From NCBI GenBank assembly GCA_023525715.1, contig CM042015.1, positions 82,307,750 to 82,371,749 of the forward strand: DNA of 64,000 nt. Direction: 5' to 3'. A program made the translations under genes and the position numbers. The notes under the pieces are model-generated. The model was given only the letters and a program-made list of their open reading frames with translations, was not told the origin of the DNA and searched no databases. Positions 52,793-64,000 of the stretch are shown here, piece after piece. How positions within the stretch are numbered: the stretch's first letter is position 1; the number at the start of each line of letters is the position of its first letter. This DNA is from Cichorium intybus (Eukaryota > Streptophyta > Magnoliopsida > Asterales > Asteraceae).

Positions 52793-53580
52793 TAGCTGCG
52801 TACCCGCGCAATGCGGCGGCGGAGAATAGTTTCTTTTTGGCGATTAATTACTATCGGTGGCGAACATTAGTTTCATTTCGACGAATAATTTTCGGTATGC
52901 AAATATAAGTACGTATTTGTTTCTAGCGGCGAAACGTATCTGTTATATTGTAAACCGGAACCGCCTCAAAAACGAATAAGCAATTCGGTTTCGTTCGATT
53001 CTATGAATTTTATTTTTCTGGTTTTGGTTCGGTTTTTTCGATTCTATTCAAGAATTGATATTGTCGTAAATGAGTAAAATAACATTTGGAACCACAGTAA
53101 GTTAACCTTGAGAATTTTATGCAATCGGATTCATTGATTTTTATAGCCTTTTTTCCCTTGACTTAGCATGGTGTTTTGACAAATTAAGTCTCTATAAAAA
53201 CTCATCTACATTGGTTGTAGTTCTAATATCAAGTCTAGATCCATGAAATTAACTTTTACACGTGATTTTAATTGAGGTATGTCTATAGAAATCATCAATA
53301 GTATAAGAAAATAGACGTTATACACATAACACATGTCTTATCATGAGTTTAATAAGCAAGTTTATATATCAATGATCGAGAAATTTAAAAAAATGCGGCG
53401 GGTGACGATAGTTCGTTTCGACAATTAGTTTTCGAGCGGCGATTAATTTCCTTTCAGCGAACGTCAACTTGTTTTCGTTCGAGGAATAGTTTAACTACGT
53501 CGGACATTTCAGTTTATCTACGTCGGACATTTCAGCAAATTTCCTTTCAGGGAACGTCAACTTGTTTTCGTCAAAAATTT
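52792..53580 (-). mobile_element. Second Helitron 3' end and body (right limit uncertain)
   Basis: On the minus strand a stem CCGC/GCGG with loop ATTGC is followed by GGGTACGCAGCTAG at 52792, then T: a Helitron-type 3' end. A related ATGCGGCGG sequence recurs at 53393, so two related ends may be nested. Words such as tttcctttcagcgaacgtcaacttg and ctacgtcggacatttcag are each repeated twice at 53440-53580. No coding content. Confidence 0.5.
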
Positions 53581-53656
53581 TAAAATTTTAAGTTTTGAAA
53601 CAATTACACAATTTTGGAAAAAAATCATTATCTGAATTTTTATTTGTAATAATATA

Positions 53657-53938
53657 TTTTTTTTTTTGATAACCGAGGAAGCCACCCGACCCGTCCTTTG
53701 GACGACCCGACTGACCCAACCTCGGGGCAACATGAACACCCAGTAAACTCATGTGCCAGGCAACCCACCCTTTGGGTGTACTGGTGGCCATCCCTAATTG
53801 AAGCTGGTGAGAGTCGAACCCTGACCTCTCCTATGGAAAGGTGGGAAAGCTACCACTCAGCCATCAGGTGATGGTAAACTCATGTGCCAGGCAACCCACC
53901 CTTTGGGTGTACTGGTGGCCATCCCTAATTATAAATAT
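53657..53938 (-). mobile_element. tRNA-derived SINE with duplicated 57-bp segment
   Basis: On the minus strand: A box TGGCTGAGTGG (about 53853-53863), B box GGTTCGACTC (53811-53820), a unique body and an A-rich tail of 11 A (53667-53657). A 57-bp segment occurs at 53743-53799 inside the body and again at 53874-53930 upstream of the tRNA-like head, so this is a partial head-to-tail dimer. The sequence TTATTTGTAATAATAT left of the tail resembles TTATTTGTTATAATAT on the other side, a likely imperfect target duplication. Confidence 0.75.
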
Positions 53939-55024
53939 TATTTGTTATAATATTTATACATACAAACATGTTTGTGCCATATTCTTTTCGTCGGATTTCG
54001 AATAGTAACTGTAGAAGATTTATGAAATTGTAGAAGATTTATGATTTGTCCTTGAAAAATGTAATTATAAAAACTAAATACAATGATTAAGGATATAAAC
54101 GATTTATATTTTTTAGTTTTTACATAAGTGATAATAATTTGTTCTATAACCTCAATTTTTTTTCTCTTGATATCCTGACACGATAATTAATATATAAACT
54201 CACGAAAAATGCAATTATAAAATCTAAAATTTGAATCGGTTAATATTATTTTTTTCGTTTTTTTTTTGTCAAATTCTACTTCAATTCTTAATTCATTTTT
54301 GTTATGGTCGACTTTTACTAATTTTTTAAACGGCGTATCCACTTGCACATCGGTGCATCTGTTATTGTTTATATGGAGCCAAAAGCTGTTCATATTCTTG
54401 TACATATATTTATAGTACATATCTTTATGTAATAGATTATTCCATCGACAAAGCAGACAACTATACCACCAAAACAAAATAATGCCGTTAAATGAAATGG
54501 TCCCTCAAAAAGCTTGTCACTTTGCCTTTTGACAACTACATCTCATTATTTATCTCTTTTCCCCCTATATTTTTATAATTAATTTGTTTTTTTCCACTAC
54601 ACACTACTGAAAAAGCTCCCAATCTTTCAGACAGCATGCGTACAAGAGTCAGGCATGCGTATGAGAGTCACATGCTTGCCCATTCTTTAAGAACCAATTC
54701 GCCCAAAGTCCCAAACGTATCGACCTGGCCTTCTCCGTCCCCTTTTTCTACAAACCCTAACAATATCTCTTTGCTGCTGTCACCCACCCTTCTCCGCCAT
54801 GGTCACCAACCACCAACGCACGATCTCGCAGTCACTCTACGCGGCACCATCTCGCTGTCACTCTACGCGGCACCATCTTGCTGTTACCCGACCATCCGAA
54901 AACCCTACAGATCGCAAACCATCTCCTCTCATCCATGTCGTTACGGATCCAGCCATCTTCCATCTCCGACACTACCTCCGCCGCCACCGCGTAGGCGATA
55001 CGCCGCTCCAAATCTGTTTCATCA
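53939..55024. other. Intergenic and leader-like DNA
   Basis: AT-rich to about 54600, then GC-richer, pyrimidine-rich DNA that may be a 5' leader of the next ORF. A 26-bp direct repeat (ctcgctgtcactctacgcgg) lies at about 54826-54880. Confidence 0.4.
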
Positions 55025-55276
55025 ATGGGGGAATCCGCCTCTACCTCTGTCAGAAACTGGTGGGATTGGGGATGGGGATGGAACTTGTCCAGGAAACCCG
55101 TATTTGCACAGGATGTGGAGTTTAATCAAGAGGAAACCTCAGTTCTCAGATCCCATGAAAAAGGAAGCTGGAATCACGTTTTCGTCAAGGTCAGATCTGA
55201 GATCCGGAAGCTAGTCAGATCCGATAACGCCGGCCTCCCTCCGACCTGCATAGATCAACACCGTGAAGGAAAATAA
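55025..55276 (+). CDS. Small conserved-looking plant ORF or first exon, function unknown
   Basis: An 83-codon frame starting MGESASTSVRNWWDWGWGW and continuing with KPVFAQDVEFNQEETSVL, NHVFVKVRSEIRKLV and GLPPTC. Trp-rich and well formed. It recalls the N-terminal exon of small uncharacterised plant proteins, but I cannot name it. The last dozen codons (IDQHREGK, stop) look like read-through, so either a donor site near GLPPTC is used or this is a truncated copy. A GC-rich leader lies upstream, with AT-rich DNA after. It could be a pseudogene. Confidence 0.4.
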   Translation: MGESASTSVRNWWDWGWGWNLSRKPVFAQDVEFNQEETSVLRSHEKGSWNHVFVKVRSEIRKLVRSDNAGLPPTCIDQHREGK

Positions 55277-56903
55277 AGAAAAGGGAAAATCAGATTTGTA
55301 CATATCATCATCGTCTCCATTGGCTGTCTCTCCTCCCACCGCCTCCTTCTCCAACCTGGACAGTTCAGCATCTTCTCCGACATGGTTTCTACGATAACGT
55401 TATCTTTTAACGTTTTTATGATATTGATGTGTGCTTCGTTTTTAAAAAAAACATAGATCTGGAATAACAACCTCGATCTAGTCTTCTGGCCCAGATCTTA
55501 GTCGGATTTTCACAAAGAACATATTAGATTACTGGCTTTTGGTGTAAACATGTGTTTTTGACTTTGATTGTTCCGGTAAAACTTGGATCAGGATAGGCGA
55601 TCTAGATCTCGATAAAGTTTCACTTCAAGCTCTGGTCTAACCTTGCATGATATGGCTTCAATTAAAACGCAAATCCAGGTTTACTTTCTTCAATTAAAAG
55701 TGGTCTATTATTTACCTTGTAAATCCAATAGTTTTTTCCTCAAAGGAAGAATCCGCAAATACATTTTTCTTAATTTCTTTTTATTTTTCTTTTTGGTATG
55801 CGAATCTTCCAATGTTAGATCTTTATTTGTATTTTTATTTTCGTAACAGAAAGTTAAAAATACTTAGATCTATATTATCGGTTCCTGCTTCTCTAAAAAA
55901 TTTCATTTTATTGCGGTTGCATCTAAGGTTTCTTGTTTTCTGAATGTGGTTCTGATTGTTATTTTAGTTATGTAACTGATGTTATATTTCTGAATCTAAG
56001 AATTTATTTTTCAGATCTCATATCACCCTCTATCGGATCTGTGTAAATAGAAAGGTATGTTTATTTTTAACACTTTTCATGTTTTTGTGTTATCAAGTTT
56101 AGTAATTAAGTCACTGATTTTTAACACTTTTCTGATATCATGTTTTACAATTGCGGTATATATATATATATATAGGTTTAATGTTTTGGTTTCTTAGCAT
56201 ATATTGTTTTTTCAGGTTTAAGGTTTTGGTTTCTGCTTTGATTTTGGTTATTGAGGTTGGATGTAGGAAGTGAAACATCAATAAAATGTGCTGCAATATC
56301 AAGACATTTGTAGTTATTGAAACATCAAGGGAACTGACAATTCTGAAATTGATTTATAAAAATATTAATGTTTCTAAATGTAAATTTGTAATTCTTATGT
56401 TGTAATGGTGGTATTAAAATCATAATCCATACCTTTAAATAGAATCAACAATTGTAATCTGCAAAAATAAGCCAACAATTATAGGAACCTGCAAATACAA
56501 ATTTTAATATTTTTATTTATCTTTATGTGCAGAAACTAAATGATATTGAATAAAATGCATGAGAGATTGTTACCTTTGGTATGCAGGAGCAGCCTAGAGT
56601 GTGCAGCAGGACTGGAACGTGCAGTAAGGTTGAAGTAAATATTAGGGTGTGACATTTTCTTAATTTATAGAGGTAGTTTTATATTTTTGGAGGGAGTTCA
56701 AATTTGAAAATGTGATCCAATGTAAGTTGTCAGGTATGTTTTAAGCCATTGATTACTTGAAAGCAATCAAGGGTTGAGATTATTTAAGATAAATGTTTTA
56801 TTTTATGATATAAATTAGATAAAGTTGCATTAAGGGCTTGTACTGTCTTAAAAATTAAGACTTTGTGTTTTAAAGTGTTGTAAATTATATATGCTTTATA
56901 TAG
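55277..56903. other. Intergenic or intronic AT-rich DNA
   Basis: May contain introns and 3' exons of the ORF at 55025, but none is convincing. A short TA run lies at about 56157-56175. Confidence 0.4.
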
Positions 56904-57180
56904 TATCATAGATATTTGAAGTAATTAAAACAAGATTAACAATAATTAAACTAAAACTTTATAAAAGAACAAGAGACTTGGAGAGAATTTGAACACTTTA
57001 GAATATGTATTCAAATTGGTGTATCTTCATCATTTATATCAAGTGGTATTTATACTACAAATTACCATATTCATGTATCATCAGATAGTTATAAATAGTG
57101 AGATGATTTATCTAGAGTTGAAAATTGATCATCCACTTGGGTCCATTACACATTATTTACAAGATGTAATAATTATAACA
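56904..57180 (-). repeat. 3' LTR of the decayed copia
   Basis: About 277 bp. Starts TGTTATAATTATTACATC on the minus strand. Confidence 0.8.
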
Positions 57181-57299
57181 CTCCCCCTTGGATGGAAATT
57201 TTCAAACTTGAGTTCAACTTTGAATTACTGCATCATTAAAAACCTTGCTAAAGAAAACTCAGTGGGAAAAAACTTTAGCAAAGAGAAAAAGAGTGCAGT

Positions 57300-60200
57300 G
57301 TATAGTTGACTACCCCTCATTTAGACATTTTGTTACTTTATATGTTGTGTACATGTCATATTCTGATGCTATGGACATGTTTTCTGAAGATTGCAGTAGG
57401 AAGTGCCATTGTGAAGAGATCTGCTGCATTGTTGCTAGATTGAACATATTTTATTTCAACCTGAAGCTTCTTTATAAGCTCTTGAGGGTACTTGAAGAAT
57501 TTTGGAGGTATATGTTTTGGAGCTTTATCTTTGTCTAGTCCACATGAAGTCAAGATGAGATGTGTCATCGATCTCAACCATGTACATTCTCTACTAACTT
57601 CTTTTAGTGCAATTACTTTGGCATGATTTGAGGATGTGGCAACAAGTGTATACTTTTGAGAATGCCAGGAAATTGCAGTACCCCGTTCATGAATATGTAT
57701 CCAGTTTGAGACTTAGCTTTATGAGGATCTGACAAATAGCCTGCATCTACATAACCAACCAAGCCTTATTTTGAATTGTTAGGATAAAATAACCCTAAAT
57801 CAGTAGTTCCTCAAAGGTATCGAAAAATGTGCTTGATCCCTTTCCAATTTCTTTTTCTCGGGGATGAACTAAATCTTGCTAGCAAGTTTACAGCAAAAGA
57901 AATGTCAGGTTTGGTACAATTTGTAAGATACTAAGAGCCACAATTGCATTAAGATATGGTACTTCTGGACCAAGAACTTCTTCATTTTCTTCGTACAGCG
58001 GAAATGGGTCTTTGTCAATATTTAATGATCAAACAACCATTGGAGTGCTTAAAGAGTTGGCTTTGTCCATATTGAAACGTTTCAAGACTTTTTTTTGTAT
58101 AATTCGATTGATGCACAAGTATTCCATTAGGCATATGCTCAATTTGCAAACCAATAAAATACTTGGTTTTTCCAAGGTCTTTCATTTCAAATTCTTTCTT
58201 TAATAGTTCAATCACTTCAAGGATCTCTTTATTTGTTCCAATGATGTTTAGATCATCAACATAGACAGCTATAATCACGTATCTGGATGTTGTTTTCTTA
58301 ATAAATACGCATTGACAGATACTGTTATTTTTATAACCTTTACTTGTCAAATAATCGTTTAAACGGTTGTACCACATGCGTCTAAATTGCTTTAAACCAT
58401 ACAAAGATCTTTGTAGTTTTATAGAATACATTTCTTTAGGTTTTGCACTCAATGCTTCAGGCATTTTAAATCCTTCAAGTATTTTCATATAGATATCATT
58501 ATCAAGTGATCCATATAAGTAAGCTGTAACAACATCCATAAGACGCGTCTCTAAATTTTCAGAGACTTCTAAGCTTATTAAATACCTAAAAGTGGTTGCA
58601 TCCATAACCAGGGAATATGTTTCCTCATAATCAATTCCAGGTCTTTGAGAGAAACCTTGAGCTACAAGTCTAGCTTTGTATCTTACAATTTCGTCTTTCT
58701 CATTTCTTTTTCGTATGAAGATCCATTTATACCCAAAAGGTTTCACATCTCTAGGTGTGAGAATTACAGGTCCAAAAACCTTTCTCTTATTAAGAGAATT
58801 TAGTTCAACTTGCATAGCCTCTTTCCATTTAACCCAGTCATGTCTATTTTGACAATCCATGACAGACTGTGGTTCAGGATCATCGTTCATAATATCACAT
58901 ACAACATAATAACAAAACATTTCATTTATATGATCAGTTTCATTTTGGTCATATATTATATTTATATGATGATAATGTATTACAAATTCTTTATCATTTA
59001 TTTCCTCTCTTGGGAAACTCATGATATTTTGTGTTTCTCCAATAACACTTTCCAAATGATCAAGTGCATTTTCTGCTCCTCTTCTTTTTCGAGGATTCTT
59101 ATCCTTAAAACCAAATGGTCTTCCATGCTTCAAGCGTATTTTAGAATCTTGAGTAACTCTATCATTATATTGTCCATTTGGAATTTCAATTCAAGATGGA
59201 GCACTAACAGCTGGTATATATGATTTAGTAACCCTTTTTGTAACAGTAAATGCATCAAGTAATTGATTTGCCATTTCTTGGTAATGCATTTCTTTTGAAC
59301 TTCTGTTTCACATTGTTTTGTGTAAGGATAAATATATGGCAAGGAAGGTTCATGCCATGAAACATCCTTTTATTGGCTTTTCTTTTCTCCCCATAATGAT
59401 GGGAAAACTGCTTCATCGAATTCGCAATCAACAAGACGTGCTTTAAAAACATCACTTGTCAAAGGTTCAAGATACCTTATGATAGAAATTGTTTCATATC
59501 CAACATATATTCCCAACCTTCTTTGAGGACCCATTTTTTTATGTTGTAGTGGTGCAATATAAACATATACTACACACCCAAAAATTCTAAGATGAGAAAT
59601 ATCTGGCTCTTGACCAAAAGCAAGTTGTTAGGGAGAATATGTATGATATGCACTTGGTCTTATGCGGATTAATGATGCAACATGCAAGATTTCATGACCC
59701 CATACAGAAACAAGAAGTTTGGTTCCCATCATTAATGGTCTAGCTATTAGTTGGAGACGTTTGATCAATGACTCAAGTAAACCATTTTGTGTGTGTACAT
59801 GAGCAACTGGAAGTTCAACAACAATTCCCATAGACATACAATAATCATTAAACTCTTAGGAAGTAATTCACCAGCATTATCAAATGCACCCTTTTGATAT
59901 TATAATCAGGGAAATGTGCTCTTAATTTAATAATTTGAGCAACAAATTTTGCAAATTCCATATTACGAGTTGATAATATGCAAACATGAGACCATTTGCT
60001 AGATGCATCTATCAGAACCATAAAGAACGTAAATGGTCCAGATGGTGGATGAATTGGTCCACATTTATCACCTTGAATTCTTTCGAGATTCCTTTTCAAC
60101 TTTTATCGATGAGGGTTTTATAATTAATTTCCCAAGAGAACAAGATATACATGGTCTTGTATTACCTGATTGAGGAAACTTATGGTCCTTCAATGGATGC

Positions 60201-61890
60201 CCATGTGTATTCTCAATTATCCTTCGCATCATTGTTAATCCTGGATGGCCCAACCTATCATGCCATAAACTGAAAGTCCCAGGATCACAACGTTTTTATT
60301 TAACTACCATATTTGATTCAGCCATATGTATGTATGTATAATGTAAACTATAACCAAGCGTTGGTAGTTTCTCTAATACACGGTTATTACCTATAATATG
60401 CATATACTTCTTATTTTCTATTGTCACAGTTTGAGTGCCATATCCGTTAAAATATATGTCACTGAAACTCAATAGATTTTTGTTTGACCTTGGAGAAAAT
60501 ACTGTATTTTTTATTAGAAATCTTGTACCATTAGGTAATATGAAATGAGCCTTTCCTGATCCCGAAATCAAGTTTATAGGACCTGATATAGTATTTATAT
60601 TACCTTTTGTTGGTTTTAGGATGGAAAAACATTTCTTAGTTTTCAAAATAGTGTGTGTTGTACTACAATCTGCTATTAAAAGATCTCTAAGATTTCCTTG
60701 GTGTTATGCTCCAGTTGAACTCATATTGATTTTATATATGAAAGAATTAATGAGTCTATAAACATGATCATAATAGTTATTATAAAGAAATTTCATTTAT
60801 TATAGCAAAAACATTACATAAAAATAAAGGAAAATAGGTTGCTAGAAAAACAATAGAAATCTCTAGTCTATATCTTCCATGTCATTGCAAAAATCAGCAT
60901 CAGTTAACTTAGTGAATTCAACATTATCAATAAGGTTTGATTCCTTTCCATTCCCTTTAATGGAATCTTGATAAAGTTGACAAAGATGTGCAGGTATGCG
61001 ACAGGTCCTTGACCAATGGCCTGTGCTACCACATCTATAGCATGTTGCGTCATATTTTTGTGATGTCCCGGCATCATGTCTTGCCACTTTGGCATTCTCT
61101 TGTGGTTGGGAATTGTTTGTTTATGGAGAATGATAATTATTCCTTTTCTGGCCACGACCACGGTTATAGGAATTACCCCTTCCATGACTAGAATTAAAGT
61201 TTTGGTTTCGGCTAAATTGGCCACGACCAAAACCTCGACCTCGTCCTCGACCACGAACACGTCCTCGTCTACATGTATTATTTCTAGGAACATCAACATT
61301 TGTAGCTTTTTCGTCAGGAAGTGCTACAGATCCTGTTGGACGAGATTCATGGTTTTTCATCAAGAGTTCATTATTTTGTTCTGCCATAAGGAGACAAGCG
61401 TTTAGTTCAGAATATTTTGTGAACTACTGCATCCGATGTTGTTGCATCAAGGTAATGTTTGATGCAGGAAATGTTGAGTAATTTTTCTCCAACATATCTT
61501 CATCAGTAACATCATGTCCACAATATTTTAGTTGCGAACATATTCTGAACAGGGCTGAGTTATATTCATTCACTTTCTTGAAGTCCTGAAACCTCAATGT
61601 TCTCCATTCGTCTCTAGCATTCAGAAGTATAACTTCCCTTTAATGATCAAATCTTTCTTTCAAGAAATTCCATAGAATGCTTGGATCAGTGACATCAAGG
61701 TATTCAAACCTCAACTTTTCTTCAATATGTTTACGAAGGAAAACTTGTGCTCTTGTTTTGTCTTGTGCAGAGCAATCAATGATTTCATTTATTGTATTGA
61801 TAATGCCCATGATTCAAGATGCATTTTAACATATTATTATCCATGGCATAGTCTTTTCCGGTGACTTCAAGGACTACAATGTTCGACATA
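57300..61890 (-). pseudogene. Remains of copia gag-pol
   Basis: From the 5' side: Gag (VLEVTGKDYAMDNNM near 61885, VFLRKHIEEKLRFEYLDVTD, DEWRTLRFQDFKKVNEYNS), an Arg/Gly-rich linker (RGRGRGRGFGRGQFSR), knuckle CYRCGSTGHWSRTC, a protease-like IADCSTTHTI at about 60660, the GHPG pre-integrase motif near 60250, and integrase pieces to about 59650. RT follows at 58015-59133 (KPFGYKWIFIRKRNEKDE, KARLVAQGFSQRPGIDY, YVDDLNIIG), then RNase H with VQSSNNAADLFTMALPT near 57400. Numerous stops and shifts. One RT block of 372 codons is still open. Confidence 0.85.
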
Positions 61891-62222
61891 TTGTAACTAT
61901 ATATTTTGAACAAAAATAACAAGATAAAAATAGAATCCATTTATTTCAATAAATATTGCACAAAAGAGGAGAGGGAGAAAAATCATCCCATACAAGTCTA
62001 CGAACAAATAAAATACATCAGGTGTGAGATTGCCAATTATGATCGCAAGTGCTATAGCCATTGTAATTGCGAGAATCAAAACCGGATGAAACATTTTGAT
62101 ATTAATAACCTTGAAAAGTGAGAGAAATTATTCTGTGGTAGAAACAAATATCACAGTGGTGTCATTTATAGTGAAAATGTGACTAGTGTTTTTTCCTTTT
62201 TACTGTTGCATATACTTATCTG

Positions 62223-62240
62223 TTGTGTGTGTGTGTGTGT
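62223..62240. repeat. (GT)n microsatellite
   Basis: About 9 GT units within the copia leader. Confidence 0.9.
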
Positions 62241-62756
62241 GTATACACACATACATATATATACATTATATGTACATGAATTTTGTAAACAATCAGTATA
62301 ATTAAAGAATAACTCTATTTGATGCAATATGAAACATAAATAAAAATTAGTAAACATTAGTATTATCTAAAAATTAAAATGCATAAATAAACGTTAGCAA
62401 TGTTAGTGTGTATAAATAAAAGTTAGTTGCATAATTTAAATATTAGTATGCATAATTAAATGTTAGTATGCATAAATAAAAGTTAGTTGCATAATTAAAT
62501 ATTATTATGCATAAATAAACGTTAGTAACATAATTTAAATGTTAGTATAATAAATAATAATCGTTAGCAGTCCATAATGTCCAATATAAAGAAGTCTTAT
62601 TATTTATTTTGTTTATTATGGTTGTTTGTTTGTATAACTTTAATTAAACAATTTATTATGATTATTGTTTTTACTAAGTAATACAAACCTTGATTAAGAT
62701 AGGTTTGGTTTCCACTTTCTTTAATCACCTTGCTTAGAGCTTTTGTGCTAATAACG

Positions 62757-63441
<685 letters not shown>

Positions 63442-64000
63442 ATGGAAGTTCAGGGAGGCCGCATTGTACGTTCCAGTCGCCGAAAAGATCGTCACAGCAA
63501 CGTATGTACAGCCAAAGGACCAAGGGACCGCATTGTTCGTCTCTCGGGTCACACTGCCATCTAATTCTACAACGTACATGATTGCATGCGCTACGACCGT
63601 CCCAACAAAGCCGTCAATTGGCTCATTAAGAAAGCCAAGGCAACCATTGATGAACTTGCGGAGCTACCGGCATGGAAACCAACTGCCACAACCGCGATAA
63701 CGACCCCAAATTCAACCACGATTGCAGAGTTTGAGCAAAACCAAGATCAACAAAATTCAAATCATCATCAATTAAATCATTTCGAGCAACACCCGGATGA
63801 TAGTATTGTTGATAATCAAATTGGTAATTCCCAAAAGTCAAGCTTCTTGCCTCCGTCTCTTGATTTCGACTCCATAACTGATACAATCAAGTCATTTTTT
63901 CTTATGGGTGCTTAATCAAATCCGGCCAATAATACTTCTTCAGCTATGCAATTTCATCAGTGTTTTCCACCGACGAATTTGCTCTCAAGAACTAGTAGTT
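63442..64000 (+). pseudogene. TCP4-like: TCP transcription factor pseudogene, CIN/TCP4 type (runs off window)
   Basis: Class II TCP proteins are bHLH-like DNA-binding regulators of leaf growth. ATG 63442 opens GGRIVRSSRRKDRHSNV, TAKGPRDRIVRLSGHTAI, then TAA at 63562-63564 (codon 41), inside the basic-helix region where TCP4 has Gln. The same frame goes on through YDRPNKAVNWLIKKAK and IDELAELPAWKPT, then an Asn/Gln-rich linker and FLPPSLDFDSITDTIKSFF, stops again with TAA at 63913, and continues as CFPPTNLLSRTSS to the edge. Several invariant TCP residues are changed (RHSK to RHSN, RRVRL to RIVRL, DWLI to NWLI). It is therefore a degraded copy rather than a working gene, although its layout matches TCP4 well. 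Confidence 0.85.

Noticed and set aside
53811..53863. Possible tRNA gene
   Set aside because: A and B boxes are present but no cloverleaf with acceptor stem was recognised. The context (A-tail, duplicated body) fits a SINE head.
63586..63915. Shorter functional TCP starting at the internal Met
   Set aside because: It would lack the basic DNA-binding part of the TCP domain and still ends at a premature stop.

Overview
This window is nuclear DNA from a flowering plant, almost certainly a eudicot. The evidence is GT-AG introns in AT-rich DNA, an auxin response factor and a TCP gene relic, and plant-type LTR retrotransposons, Helitrons and MITEs. The style of the repeats would suit an Asteraceae-like asterid, but that is only a guess. 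Most of the sequence is transposon. The genes sit in a few small islands.

Layout. 1-1.8 kb: 5' half of an ARF7/ARF19-type auxin response factor gene (minus strand, cut by the left edge). 3.2-3.5 kb: a Ty1/copia RNase H scrap. 5.7-6.2 kb: a 482-bp hAT-type MITE with a perfect 8-bp target duplication. About 6.57 to 19.6 kb: what I read as a large non-autonomous Helitron on the minus strand. It has a 3' hairpin plus CTAG end and carries spliced exon fragments of at least three unrelated genes: an unknown coiled-coil-like gene, Mediator subunit MED23, and an RGLG/copine-type RING gene. It is split by a complete, very young Ty3/gypsy chromovirus (Tekay type, 9087-17235, TSD CGTTT, LTRs differing at two of 1560 positions by eye). 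22.1-27.0 kb: a fairly young Ty1/copia element, minus strand, 231-bp LTRs, TSD CTATA. 27-42 kb: gene-poor DNA with AT microsatellites, two PIF/Harbinger-type MITEs, a PIF/Harbinger transposase pseudogene, a 1455-bp Mutator-type foldback element with 9-bp TSD, and a 531-bp hAT-like element. 42.2-47.2 kb: an old, badly decayed copia element that itself contains an insertion. 47.6-51.8 kb: the clearest gene island, with a DEAD-box RNA helicase (RH17-type, minus, 8 exons) head to head with a small membrane protein with a PH-like region (plus, 6 exons), sharing about 430 bp of promoter. 52.7-54 kb: a second Helitron end beside an AT repeat, and a tRNA-derived SINE with a duplicated segment. 55 kb: a short conserved-looking plant ORF. 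56.9-63.0 kb: another decayed copia element. 63.4 kb to the end: a TCP transcription factor pseudogene of the CIN/TCP4 type.

No bacterial-style operons, rRNA, intact tRNA or CRISPR arrays were seen. The window reads as layers of insertions: gypsy in Helitron, an unknown insert in copia, Helitron and copia ends next to AT microsatellites. Many of the breaks in coding sequence look like C-to-T changes, as expected when methylated transposons and pseudogenes decay.
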